Part shown: positions 36,049-44,802 of the stretch, piece by piece | Layout: each line of letters opens with the position of its first letter | Position numbering within the stretch: position 1 is the stretch's first letter | NCBI RefSeq assembly: GCF_003015185.1 | Contig: NZ_CP027860.1 | Span: forward strand, 62,001 to 126,000 | Reading direction: 5' to 3' | Length of the DNA: 64,000 nt | Source: Ahniella affigens | GTDB taxonomy: Bacteria > Pseudomonadota > Gammaproteobacteria > Xanthomonadales > Ahniellaceae | Notes under the pieces: generated by a model | Seen by the model: only the letters and a program-made list of their open reading frames with translations | Databases searched by the model: none | What the model was told of the DNA's origin: nothing | Made by a program: the position numbers and the translations under genes

Positions 36049-37908
36049 ATGACATTCCCAAGTTGGCAGAAATACCTGATTCTGGTGCTCCTTCTGATAT
36101 CGGCGCTGTTCTCGCTGCCGAATCTGTACCAGAAAGACCCGGCCGTGCGCGTGTCCGGCAAGGAAGGCATCGCGATTGAGGCGGCGACCGAAGAAAAGGT
36201 CAAGCTCGCGCTGGAGCGCGATAAATACGAGATCAAGCGCATCGATCGTACCGACGATCGCATTGTTGCGCGCCTGATGAATGAGGCGCAGCAGCAAGCG
36301 GCCCGCGAAGCGATTGCAAAGGAGCTCGGCGACAATTACGTCGTCTCCGTCGACCTCGCCTCGACCGTTCCTGGTTGGCTCACGATGCTGAAGGCCAAGC
36401 CGATGAACTTGGGTCTGGACTTGCAGGGTGGTGTGCACTTCCTGGCCGAGATTGACGGCGCCGAAGTTCGCAAGCGCAACGTTGAGCGTCTGATTTCGGA
36501 TCTACGCGCTGCGATGAAGACCAAGTCGTTGGCCGCCCGCATCGCCGAGTCCCCGCAGGGCATCAGCCTGACGTTCAAAACGGACGCCGAACGCAATGCG
36601 GCGTTGGGTGACCTGACCCCATCGTTCACGATCCTCAAGTTCACGGAAGTGCCGCCGACCGATGCCGGCTTCCCGATCATCGCCGAGATTCGCCCAGAAG
36701 AAGAAGCCAACGCGATGACCCGTGCGATCGATCAAAACCTGGTCACGCTCCGCAAGCGTCTGAATCCAGACGGTACGAAGGAAACGGTCATTCAGCGCCA
36801 GGGCGCCGCGCGAATCGCGATTGATCTGCCGGGTGTCCAGGACATCGAACAGGCCAAGCGCCAGATTGGCTCGACCGCCACGCTGGAGTACCGGCAGGTG
36901 CATCCCACCATCCGGCCCGAAGAGGCGATGTCCACGGGCCGCATTCCGGCTGGCTATCGCCTGTACACCAATCCGGATGGTTCCGCCTATCTGCTCAATC
37001 GCCGGCCGATCGCCACCGGCGAGCAGCTGACCTCGGCGCGCAGCCAGCTCGATGCCGAAAAGGGCACGCCAGCCGTTTCAGTGACTCTGAACGACCTGGG
37101 CGCGAAGAAGATGTTCGCGTTTACGCAGGATAACGTCGGCAAACCGATGGCGGTGTTGTTCGTTGAGTCCGAGGCGAAGCTGGTCGACAAGCCAGACGGC
37201 AAGCGTGAGCTGACGTTCGTGCGCAAAGAACGCGTGATCAGTGTGGCCAACATCCTGGAGCCGTTCGGCAAAACGTTCCAAACCACCGGCTTGGGCTCGA
37301 TGGCCGTCGCCAATGAGTTGGCCAACAACCTTAATGCCGGTTCGTTCTCGGCGCCGATCGCGATTGTTGAAGAACGCGTCATCGGTCCGAGCCTCGGTGC
37401 TGAAAACATCAAGGCCGGTGTGCTGTCGGTCACGTTCTCGTTCCTGTTCGTAATGGTGTTCTTCGTCATCTACTACAAGATGTTCGGCGTCGTGACCAAC
37501 CTGGCGCTGTTGCTGAACATGCTGCTGGTCGTGGCGATCATGAGTGTGCTCGGTGCCACGTTGACCCTGCCGGGTCTCGCGGGTCTCGCACTGACCATCG
37601 GTATGTCGGTCGACGCAAACGTGCTGATCAACGAACGTATCCGCGAAGAGCTGCGCGCCGGGGCGTCGCCGCTGGCTGCAATCCAGGCTGGTTACGAGAA
37701 AGCATCCGGCACGATCTGGGACGCCAACATCACGGCGGCACTGGCCGGCTTCGCGATGCTGTTCTTCGGCTCGGGCCCGATTCAGGGCTTTGCCGTAGCC
37801 TTGCTGGTGGGTATCGGCACCTCGGTCTACACCGCTGTGTCGGCATCGCATGGTTTTGCTTCCATGTTCTACAACAGTCGCCGCAAGATCAACGCGTTGG
37901 CGATCTGA
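36049..37908 (+). CDS. secD: Protein translocase subunit SecD
   Basis: Works with SecF and YajC to pull exported proteins through SecYEG using the proton gradient. A 619-residue protein, typical size. One N-terminal helix (KYLILVLLLISALFSLPNLY), the GLDLQGGVHFLAEID motif, a large periplasmic domain, then five C-terminal helices starting near FSFLFVMVFFVIYYKMFG, with the RND-type GMSVDANVLINERIREEL segment. It is followed 9 bp later by secF. Confidence 0.98.
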   Translation: MTFPSWQKYLILVLLLISALFSLPNLYQKDPAVRVSGKEGIAIEAATEEKVKLALERDKYEIKRIDRTDDRIVARLMNEAQQQAAREAIAKELGDNYVVSVDLASTVPGWLTMLKAKPMNLGLDLQGGVHFLAEIDGAEVRKRNVERLISDLRAAMKTKSLAARIAESPQGISLTFKTDAERNAALGDLTPSFTILKFTEVPPTDAGFPIIAEIRPEEEANAMTRAIDQNLVTLRKRLNPDGTKETVIQRQGAARIAIDLPGVQDIEQAKRQIGSTATLEYRQVHPTIRPEEAMSTGRIPAGYRLYTNPDGSAYLLNRRPIATGEQLTSARSQLDAEKGTPAVSVTLNDLGAKKMFAFTQDNVGKPMAVLFVESEAKLVDKPDGKRELTFVRKERVISVANILEPFGKTFQTTGLGSMAVANELANNLNAGSFSAPIAIVEERVIGPSLGAENIKAGVLSVTFSFLFVMVFFVIYYKMFGVVTNLALLLNMLLVVAIMSVLGATLTLPGLAGLALTIGMSVDANVLINERIREELRAGASPLAAIQAGYEKASGTIWDANITAALAGFAMLFFGSGPIQGFAVALLVGIGTSVYTAVSASHGFASMFYNSRRKINALAI

Positions 37909-37917
37909 GGACTCTCC

Positions 37918-38868
37918 ATGAATCTGTTTCCTTACGATACAAAGTTCGATTTCATGGCGCTGCGGCGCTATGCCCTGGTCGTCTCGCTGGCCTTGCTCGT
38001 CGCTGCTGTGGTGGGCATGGCAACGAGAGGGCTCAATTACGCGCTCGACTTCACCGGCGGTACTGCGGTTGAGCTGAAGTTCGAGAAGCCGGTCGATGCC
38101 GAAGCCATCCGCCAGAAGCTAGCGGCGGCCGGGATCGAGAACCCGAACGTGCAGTCGCTGGGAGCGACTAACGAGCTGATCGTGCGCCTGAAGTCGGAGA
38201 AAGGTGCTGATGGTGAGCACGCAAATGCCGACAAGACCGGTGCCGAAGTGCTGGCGGTGGTCAACTCCGCCGATAACCCGGCACGCGTCCTGCGGGGCGA
38301 CTTCGTTGGTCCGCAAGTCGGCAAGGAGCTCGCACAGCAAGGCTTGGTTGCCGTGCTGTTCGTCGCGCTGGGCTTCCTGATCTACATTTCGGTCCGCTTC
38401 GAGAAGCGTTTTGCCGCCGCCGCCATTTTGACGACCATGCATGACGTGGTGGTGGTCATTGGTTACTTCGCGGTCACCGGCAAAGAGTTCGACTTGAACG
38501 TGTTTGCCGGCGTGCTGTCGGTCATGGGCTACTCGATCAACGACACCATTGTGGTGTTCGACCGTGTTCGCGAGAACTTCCGCAACATGCACCGCGCCAC
38601 GCCGTACGAAGTGTTGAACAAGTCGGTCGGGCAAACCCTTTCCCGCACCGTCATCACGTCGTTTGTGGCCTTGTTGACCGTGCTGGCGCTGTACTTCTTC
38701 GGCGGCGATGCCCTGAAGAGCATGGCTGAATCGCAGATCATCGGTATCGTCATCGGTACGCTGTCGTCGATCTTCTTTGCTTGCCCGCTGCTGCTGTGGT
38801 TTGGCGCGACGCGCAAGGATCTGCTGCCGAGGGCGAAAGATCTCAGCTATCTCGAACGTCGGCCGTAA
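37918..38868 (+). CDS. secF: Protein translocase subunit SecF
   Basis: Inner-membrane partner of SecD. A 316-residue protein with an N-terminal helix (RYALVVSLALLVAAVVGMAT), LDFTGGTAVELKFE, a periplasmic domain, then five helices with YISVRFEKRFAAAAILTTMHD and VMGYSINDTIVVFDRVREN, the SecF signature. It ends 20 bp before a strong bidirectional terminator, closing the yajC-secD-secF operon. Confidence 0.98.
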   Translation: MNLFPYDTKFDFMALRRYALVVSLALLVAAVVGMATRGLNYALDFTGGTAVELKFEKPVDAEAIRQKLAAAGIENPNVQSLGATNELIVRLKSEKGADGEHANADKTGAEVLAVVNSADNPARVLRGDFVGPQVGKELAQQGLVAVLFVALGFLIYISVRFEKRFAAAAILTTMHDVVVVIGYFAVTGKEFDLNVFAGVLSVMGYSINDTIVVFDRVRENFRNMHRATPYEVLNKSVGQTLSRTVITSFVALLTVLALYFFGGDALKSMAESQIIGIVIGTLSSIFFACPLLLWFGATRKDLLPRAKDLSYLERRP

Positions 38869-38888
38869 CCAGCGCTTCGAAGACGCAC

Positions 38889-38917
38889 AAAAAACCCCGC
38901 CTTGGCGGGGTTTTTTT
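38889..38917. terminator. Bidirectional Rho-independent terminator
   Basis: ACCCCGCC and GGCGGGGT (38894-38911) with a TT loop, A-run before and T7 after. It lies between convergent secF and the phosphofructokinase gene and would serve both. Confidence 0.95.
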
Positions 38918-38935
38918 ATGGTCGTGAGCCGGCGC

Positions 38936-40204
38936 TTACTTGTCCGAGATGCTGTACTTCGGCAGCTTCTGTTTTAGGAGCTTGTTCTTCAGCTGCACGT
39001 AGTCGGGCAAACCGTCTGGCCGGTAGGGCAGTGGTGCCTCGCCTTCAATCAGCGGTTGCAGATACTTACGTGCCGCAGCCGTAATGCCAAAGCCGTCAGC
39101 CCGGATGAAGTTCGCTGGCATCTTCTTCTCGTGGTTCGCAATGTCGGACAGGTTCGCTGCTTCGATCGTGTACGTGTAAGGGTTTTGAGACTTCCGCTTG
39201 ATCACGGGCATCACGGCGTTCAACCCCTTGACCGCGAACTCAACCGCCGCCTTGCCCACGGCGTAGGCCTGCTCGAAATCCGTACGCGACGCGAGATGGC
39301 GGGCCGAGCGCTGCAGGTAGTCCGGCACCGCCCAGTGATATTTATGTCCGAGTGTCCGCTTGACCAGATCGGCCAGCATCGGCGCCACACCGCCAAGCTG
39401 CGCATGCCCGAACGCGTCGCGGGTGCCCGCCTCGGACAAGAACTTGCCGTCGGCGTTTTTCACGCCTTCAGACACGACCACCGTGCACCAGCCCACGGAC
39501 TCGACCGTCTCTTTGACCTTTGCCAGAAACTTGGCTTCGTCAAAAACAACTTCCGGAAACAGGATGATGTGTGGCGCTTCGCTTGCTTTGGTCCCGGCCA
39601 GACCAGCCGCTGCAGCGATCCAGCCCGCATGGCGGCCCATGACTTCCATGATGAACACCTTCGTCGACGACTCGTGCATCGACGCCACGTCCAGGCTCGC
39701 TTCCTTGACCGACACCGCCGTGTACTTGGCGACTGACCCAAAGCCCGGGCAGCAATCGGTGATCACCAGATCGTTGTCGACGGTTTTCGGTACGCCAATG
39801 CAGTGAATCGGATAGCCCATGGCCTCGGCGATCTGCGACAGCTTGTTCGACGTGTCGGCCGAATCGTTGCCGCCGTTGTATAGAAACCAGCGGATATCGT
39901 GCGCCTTGAACACTTCGATCAGACGCTCGTATTGGGCGCGATGCTCATCCAGCGACTTCAGCTTGAATCGGCACGACCCGAACGCACCACCGGGCGTATG
40001 GCGCAGCGCATGGATGTCCTCGGCGCTTTCCAGGCTCGTATCGATCAATTCCTCACGCAGCACGCCCAGAATGCCATTCCGGGCCGCCAGGACCTTGCCG
40101 ATCTTTTTCTGCTTGCGCGCCGTCTCGATGACCGCCGCAGCGGTCGTATTGATCACGGCGGTCACGCCGCCGGACTGCGCATATAACAAATTCCCTTCAC
40201 TCAT
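38936..40204 (-). CDS. Pyrophosphate-dependent 6-phosphofructokinase
   Basis: Phosphorylates fructose 6-phosphate with PPi, a reversible glycolytic step. A 422-residue protein. NLLYAQSGGVTAVINTT is the N-terminal phosphate loop, YNGGNDSADTSNKL holds the GGNDS form that marks PPi rather than ATP use, and PKTVDNDLVITDCCPGFGS carries the lysine and DxD typical of PPi enzymes. MEVMGRHAGWIAA is the sugar-phosphate site. Start ATG 40204. The gene is divergent from adk with 165 bp between. PPi-PFK next to adk is known from Xanthomonas. Confidence 0.96.
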   Translation of the reverse strand: MSEGNLLYAQSGGVTAVINTTAAAVIETARKQKKIGKVLAARNGILGVLREELIDTSLESAEDIHALRHTPGGAFGSCRFKLKSLDEHRAQYERLIEVFKAHDIRWFLYNGGNDSADTSNKLSQIAEAMGYPIHCIGVPKTVDNDLVITDCCPGFGSVAKYTAVSVKEASLDVASMHESSTKVFIMEVMGRHAGWIAAAAGLAGTKASEAPHIILFPEVVFDEAKFLAKVKETVESVGWCTVVVSEGVKNADGKFLSEAGTRDAFGHAQLGGVAPMLADLVKRTLGHKYHWAVPDYLQRSARHLASRTDFEQAYAVGKAAVEFAVKGLNAVMPVIKRKSQNPYTYTIEAANLSDIANHEKKMPANFIRADGFGITAAARKYLQPLIEGEAPLPYRPDGLPDYVQLKNKLLKQKLPKYSISDK

Positions 40205-40369
40205 GGTCCTTTCCTTCGCTTCCGCTGCAATAGCCCGAATTTCGCTGGAATCCAGGGCCCTTTCAAGGGCTTTTCGGTTATGAAATTGACTTCGATTCAG
40301 GGTTCCCGTTAGTTTCAGCCTTTGCTTTCCAGTCCGGGCCTGCCCGGGCCCGACTTTTGGACCTAATCA

Positions 40370-40939
40370 ATGCGAATTGTCATTCTTGGCGCGCCCGGCT
40401 CGGGCAAAGGCACCCAGGCTGCGTTTATCAAACAGACCTATGAAATCGCTCATATTTCCACGGGCGATTTGTTGCGTGCGGCAGTTCGGAACGGCACGCC
40501 CCTGGGGCTCAAGGCGAAAGCCGTCATGGAAGCCGGCCAACTTGTGTCCGATGAGCTCGTGCTTGGCATGTTGGCCGATCGCCTGAATGAACCGGACACC
40601 AAGAACGGCTTTATTCTCGATGGCTATCCGCGCAACTTGAATCAGGTCGCCTCGCTCGACGACCTGCTGAATCAGCTGAAGCAACCGCTCGATATCGCGG
40701 TGAAATTGAACGTGTCGTTCGACATCATCGTCGGTCGCTGTGAGATCCGCTTCAAAGCCGAAGGCCGCAAGGACGACAATCCAGACGTCGTCCGTGAGCG
40801 CCTGCGCATCTATTCCGAGCAGACCGAGCCCGTCGTCACCGCGTATCGCGAGGCGGGCCGTCTGGTCGAGATCGATGGTGTTGGTGACGTGGCTGAAATC
40901 ACCAGCCGCATTCAGAACGCCCTCAAGCCTTACGCCTGA
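40370..40939 (+). CDS. adk: Adenylate kinase, short-LID type
   Basis: Interconverts ATP + AMP and 2 ADP in the cytoplasm. A 189-residue protein. MRIVILGAPGSGKGTQA is the P-loop, STGDLLRAAV the AMP site, and FILDGYPRNLNQ the characteristic DGYPR. The LID region is short (GRCEIRFKAEGRKDDNPDVV) with no zinc cysteines, typical of ~190-residue forms. It starts at the ATG of 40370, divergent from PPi-PFK, and is convergent with the TusA-like gene, 3 bp away. Confidence 0.97.
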   Translation: MRIVILGAPGSGKGTQAAFIKQTYEIAHISTGDLLRAAVRNGTPLGLKAKAVMEAGQLVSDELVLGMLADRLNEPDTKNGFILDGYPRNLNQVASLDDLLNQLKQPLDIAVKLNVSFDIIVGRCEIRFKAEGRKDDNPDVVRERLRIYSEQTEPVVTAYREAGRLVEIDGVGDVAEITSRIQNALKPYA

Positions 40940-40942
40940 GCG

Positions 40943-41170
40943 CTACGATCCGGCGCGCGTAATGACGTAGCGCGTGCCGGAGTTGTCCCGTTGCAAGTCA
41001 TGACCAAAGCGGGCGCAGAACGCGCCCAAGTCGACATGTGCGAGCGGGTCATCGGCGAGCACAACAAAATGCCGGCGGTCCGGCTGTTCGCGAAGCGCAC
41101 TCCGCAGTTTCAGCAGGGGCTCCGGGCAGCGCAAACCCAGCGCATCGATCAACAAGGCATCTTCTGGCAT
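40943..41170 (-). CDS. TusA/SirA-like sulfurtransferase
   Basis: A 75-residue protein. LLIDALGLRCPEPLLKLR is the TusA-family strand-helix with the CPxP motif whose cysteine carries persulfide sulfur; the rest is the short beta-alpha fold (HFVVLADDPLAHVDLGAFC). TusA family members pass sulfur to tRNA modification or other pathways; this one may be a paralogue with a different target. An in-frame ATG ten codons earlier (41200) is possible; no strong ribosome site distinguishes them. It ends only 3 bp from the adk stop and starts 104 bp from mpl, which is divergent. Confidence 0.85.
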   Translation of the reverse strand: MPEDALLIDALGLRCPEPLLKLRSALREQPDRRHFVVLADDPLAHVDLGAFCARFGHDLQRDNSGTRYVITRAGS

Positions 41171-41274
41171 CGGCAAAGCGTAGCAGCCAGTTGCCCGCAC
41201 GCGGACATCATTCCGGCCGCGGCCGGTCGCGCTGGTGCTGGCACAATCGCCGCGACCTCCAATCGGACTGCACC

Positions 41275-42636
41275 ATGAGCCTACACATCCTCGGAATCTG
41301 CGGCACCTTCATGGGCGGCATCGCGGCGCTGGCGCGCGAGTTGGGCGAGCAGGTCGAAGGCAGCGATCAGAACGTGTATCCGCCCATGAGCACGCAGTTG
41401 GAGGCGCTCGGCATCGCCCTCAAATCGGGCTATCGGCCGGAACATCTGCAACCCAAACCGGAGCTCGTAATCGTTGGCAATGCCATCAGCCGTGGCAACC
41501 CGGCGATCGAGTGGGTCATGAACGAGAAGTTGCCGTTTGTATCCGGACCCGCCTGGCTCGGCCAGAAGCTGCTGCCGCAGAAGCGGGTGCTCGCCGTTGC
41601 GGGCACGCACGGCAAGACGACGACGACCAGTTTGCTCGCGTGGCTGCTCGAAGCTGGTGGCAAGGCGCCTGGCTTTCTGGTTGGCGGTGTGCCTGAGAAT
41701 TTCGGGATTTCCGCGCGGCTCGGGCAAGGGGACGCGTTTGTCATCGAAGCCGATGAATACGACACGGCGTTTTTCGACAAGCGTTCCAAGTTTGTGCACT
41801 ACCAGGCCGAGATCGCGATTCTGAACAATTTGGAATTCGATCACGCCGACATTTTCGATGATCTGCGCGCCATCGAAACGCAGTTTCATCATCTCGTGCG
41901 CACGGTGCCGGGGCGCGGCCGCCTGATCGTCAATGGTGAGGACGAAGCGCTGGCGCGCGTGCTCAATCGCGGTGCCTGGACGCCCGTGGAACGCTTCGGC
42001 ATCGATGGTGCACAGTTGGATTGGCGCGCGGAATTGCTGAGCGCAGATGGCACGCGCTTCAAGGTGTGGCATCGCGATGTGTTGCTCGGCGAGGCGACTT
42101 GGTCGCTGCTGGGGCGGCACAACGTGCTGAACGCGTTGGCCGCGATTGCCGCCGCTGCCGCGTATGGCCAGGACCCGGCGATCAGTATCGCCGCGTTGAC
42201 GGAATTCAGGAGCGCGAAGCGGCGCATGGAACTGCTCGGCACGCCGGCCGGTGTCCATCTTTACGACGATTTCGCGCATCATCCAACCGCGATTCAAACC
42301 ACACTGGCTGGCCTGCGCGCACGCGTGGGTACCGGACGCGTGATTGTCGCGTTAGAGCCACGCTCGAACTCCATGCGTTTGGGCGCGCATAAAGACGCCC
42401 TCGCGCCAAGCCTCGCGGATGCCGATCACGTCGTGTTTCTGCACAAGCCGGAATTGCCTTGGGACAACGCGCAGCTGCTGGCTGATCTGGCCCCGCGTGC
42501 CGAGGCGTGTGCGAGCGCCGATGCCATGGTCGACCGACTCGTCGCCATCCTGAAGCCAGGCGACCATTTGGTGTTCATGTCGAACGGCGGGTTTGATGGC
42601 GTGCCGCGCAAGGTGTTGGCGCGGTTGTCGGGTTGA
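41275..42636 (+). CDS. mpl: UDP-MurNAc:L-Ala-gamma-D-Glu-mDAP ligase Mpl
   Basis: Reattaches recovered murein tripeptide to UDP-MurNAc in peptidoglycan recycling. A 453-residue Mur ligase. MSLHILGICGTFMGGIAALA is the Mpl N-terminus; VLAVAGTHGKTTTTSLLAW the ATP-binding loop; FVIEADEYDTAFFD, NLEFDHADIFDDL and LYDDFAHHPTAI the central and ligase motifs. Start ATG 41275 is chosen over a longer frame because this N-terminus matches the family. It follows adk and the TusA-like gene. Confidence 0.97.
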   Translation: MSLHILGICGTFMGGIAALARELGEQVEGSDQNVYPPMSTQLEALGIALKSGYRPEHLQPKPELVIVGNAISRGNPAIEWVMNEKLPFVSGPAWLGQKLLPQKRVLAVAGTHGKTTTTSLLAWLLEAGGKAPGFLVGGVPENFGISARLGQGDAFVIEADEYDTAFFDKRSKFVHYQAEIAILNNLEFDHADIFDDLRAIETQFHHLVRTVPGRGRLIVNGEDEALARVLNRGAWTPVERFGIDGAQLDWRAELLSADGTRFKVWHRDVLLGEATWSLLGRHNVLNALAAIAAAAAYGQDPAISIAALTEFRSAKRRMELLGTPAGVHLYDDFAHHPTAIQTTLAGLRARVGTGRVIVALEPRSNSMRLGAHKDALAPSLADADHVVFLHKPELPWDNAQLLADLAPRAEACASADAMVDRLVAILKPGDHLVFMSNGGFDGVPRKVLARLSG

Positions 42637-42743
42637 CCAACCTTGGGCTCGCGATTGCCGGCCGCTTGCCCGTACTCACAATTGCTGTCACCGCAATGGG
42701 CTTGGGATTGCTTGCGACGCGACCGATGATCGAATTGCCTTCA

Positions 42744-42762
42744 CCCCGGACTTGATCCGGGG
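42744..42762. repeat. Family C palindrome
   Basis: CCCCGGACTTGATCCGGGG, 7-bp arms with a short loop, followed by TGGG. The same palindrome occurs near 48863-48880 and 48974-48993. It lies in the gap after mpl. Confidence 0.85.
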
Positions 42763-42870
42763 TGGGTTTCGGCGCATCGCGTTAGCGCTGGAATCACGGC
42801 GGTCAGTGCGTCGGTGTTTGGAACTGCTAGCAATATGTCCGCGAACGCTATGGCCGTCACCCCCTCGTAG

Positions 42871-43213
42871 CAGACTGTGTGAAAACGCCTAGATCAGCCC
42901 GAACGATTCAAAAGTGTTCGAGTGCTGGCGCCACTATTGTCGTCATCCTGGAAGCCGCGCAGCGGATTCCGGGATCCAGGGCAATCTTGTGCCGTGCTCG
43001 CAGACAAGGCGCACGGCACTCCAGATTGAACGTTTGACGCAAGATTGCCCTGGATCCCGGCTGCGCCAGGATGACGACAATAGGGTTTGTCCCCGCGAGG
43101 CGAAGCTGACACCGACCGAGTGATCGCCAATGCCTGATCAGGATTGAACCTACTTGCGACACACCTAGTCTCGACTTGAGTCCATCATTGCTTGGCGTCT
43201 TCACACGGTCTGT
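42871..43213. repeat. MITE-like element D1 with inverted termini
   Basis: Left end CAGACTGTGTGAAAACGCC (42871-42889) and right end GGCGTCTTCACACGGTCTG (43195-43213) are inverted repeats matching at 17 of 19 bases. Inside lies a large family B palindrome, 42935-43083, with arms CTATTGTCGTCATCCTGG/CCAGGATGACGACAATAG and inner arms GGGCAATCTTG/CAAGATTGCCC. No coding frame is convincing. A sister element is at 48750-49072. Confidence 0.8.
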
Positions 43214-43340
43214 TGCGTCGGGATGACGAGAAAAATTCGATTTGCACCGGTGCGATGGCACGGCGTCACACAGATGCGGCGTTGCGAGGCCGCGATCACG
43301 ACGATCCCGATTACGCACGCTGTAGCGCGACCACAAACCC

Positions 43341-43802
43341 CTAATCCCGATGATACGGATGTCCAGACTGAATCGACCACGCCCGATACATTTGCTCCGC
43401 GAGAATCACCCGCACCATGCCATGCGGCAACGTCAGCGCTGATAGTGACCACTTCAACGCCGCGCGTTGTAGCACCGAAGCGTCCAAGCCATCTGGTCCG
43501 CCGACGACGAGTGCAATATCCCGACCCGACTGCTCCCAGCCCGGCAACAACCCAGCCAGATCCCGACTCGACAACGCCTTCCCGCGCTCATCCAGCGCAA
43601 TCAGCTGCGCATCCTTGCACGCATCGAGAATCCGAAGGCCTTCATCCGCCTTGGCCTTCAACACATCCTCGCGCCGCTTCGCCAGGGGCAACTCCACGAG
43701 TTGTGGCTGCAAATGCTTCGGCAGCCGCTTGGCGTAATCGGCAAAAGCGCTATTCACCCAATCGGGCTGACGCTCGCTGACAGTGATCAGCCGAACCCGC
43801 AA
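43341..43802 (-). CDS. rlmH: 23S rRNA pseudouridine-1915 N3-methyltransferase RlmH
   Basis: A 153-residue SPOUT methyltransferase that modifies helix 69 of 23S rRNA. MRVRLITVSERQPDWV, LIALDERGKALSSRDLAGLL, DIALVVGGPDGLD (SAM site) and the C-terminal LPHGMVRVILAEQMYRAW ending HPYHRD are diagnostic. It is downstream of lolA on the same strand, only 3 bp apart, so the two are probably co-transcribed. The rsfS gene usually beside rlmH is absent. Confidence 0.97.
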   Translation of the reverse strand: MRVRLITVSERQPDWVNSAFADYAKRLPKHLQPQLVELPLAKRREDVLKAKADEGLRILDACKDAQLIALDERGKALSSRDLAGLLPGWEQSGRDIALVVGGPDGLDASVLQRAALKWSLSALTLPHGMVRVILAEQMYRAWSIQSGHPYHRD

Positions 43803-43805
43803 GAC

Positions 43806-44462
43806 TCAGTCCGCCAACGGCGTGGCGCTTGGCGCGCGCAAGGGCTCGCCGACAATCTCGATGCCGTCTTCCGGCGTAAAGGCAAACTCCGCATCGGCAA
43901 TCTTCGGATTGCGCTCCCAACCATCGAAGCGCCACACCGTCTCGGTGCCCAGCAAGTCCACCATCAGCATCTCCGATGGCGACGATTCGCCAAAGCGAAT
44001 CTGCACTTCCTTGAACGCCGGGTCCTTCGCCTTGGCCTTCAGCACCAGCGTCGGCACGCCGTCCGCATTCGACTCGCCGACGACAAAATCCCGATCCAAC
44101 TGCGCCAGATCCGTCAGCACGGTCAGCGGGCTCTGTGCCTCTTCAAGCGACTGCGCGCGCACCGTGACTTGCTCCAAGTCCGGGTCATAGATCCATACGT
44201 TAAGCCCGTCGGCAACGATCAACTGCGAAAACGGCGCCTCGTATTCCCAACGAAATTGCCGCGGCGCATGCAGCGCCAATTTGCCGGTGGATGAGTCGAT
44301 GAGCTGACCCTTCGGATCCAGACTATCCTGTTGAAAGGTTGCCCGCACCGTCACCAAGCCCTTGGCGAACTGCTCCAAGCGATCCCGCGCCGGACCGGCA
44401 TGTGCCGAACCCGCGAGCACACCGAGCACCAAAACGAGCGACGAACCTATCGACAAACGCAT
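43806..44462 (-). CDS. lolA: Outer-membrane lipoprotein carrier LolA
   Basis: Periplasmic chaperone that carries lipoproteins from LolCDE to LolB. A 218-residue precursor with signal peptide MRLSIGSSLVLVLGVLAGSAHA. Mature hallmarks: FAKGLVTVRATFQQ, GKLALHAPRQFRWEYEAPF, LIVADGLNVWIYDPDLEQV and the C-terminal half barrel. Start ATG 44462 has AGGAGG upstream; an upstream in-frame start is rejected. Paired with rlmH; divergent from the histidine-phosphatase gene. Confidence 0.95.
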   Translation of the reverse strand: MRLSIGSSLVLVLGVLAGSAHAGPARDRLEQFAKGLVTVRATFQQDSLDPKGQLIDSSTGKLALHAPRQFRWEYEAPFSQLIVADGLNVWIYDPDLEQVTVRAQSLEEAQSPLTVLTDLAQLDRDFVVGESNADGVPTLVLKAKAKDPAFKEVQIRFGESSPSEMLMVDLLGTETVWRFDGWERNPKIADAEFAFTPEDGIEIVGEPLRAPSATPLAD

Positions 44463-44612
44463 GGCAAACCTCCTGACTGAGGTGCATTGTGCCAAAACTG
44501 GATGAATGGGTTCTGACGGGGTCGCTTGTTGAGTGTGTCATCAGCGCGCCTTCTCGCATCACAAACGCCAATTCACATGGGAAAAGTCGGCATTCGTGCG
44601 GTTGGAACCATG

Positions 44613-44660
44613 TCGCAAGTAGCCCTCTCCCCAGCCCTCTCCCACTCGCGTGGGAGAGGG
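44613..44660. repeat. Family E palindromic repeat, copy 2
   Basis: Same 48 bp as 29518-29565, ending CTCGCGTGGGAGAGGG. It lies in the divergent 340-bp gap between lolA and the histidine-phosphatase gene, the rest of which shows no gene. Confidence 0.9.
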
Positions 44661-44802
44661 AGTGTTGCCAAAAACACAGCTACAGGCCACCCGGACGCTT
44701 GCCAAAATGTGACCTTATGTCATGGCAGGCCGCACCCTGTGCCGACCTGCACTCGTTTCGATTAGCCTCAGCCCCAGTCACCACACGACGCTTGGGGAAA
44801 TT

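Noticed and set aside
42871..43213. CRISPR-like or IS element interpretation of the repeat
   Set aside because: No regular spacers and no transposase frame; inverted termini fit a non-autonomous element.
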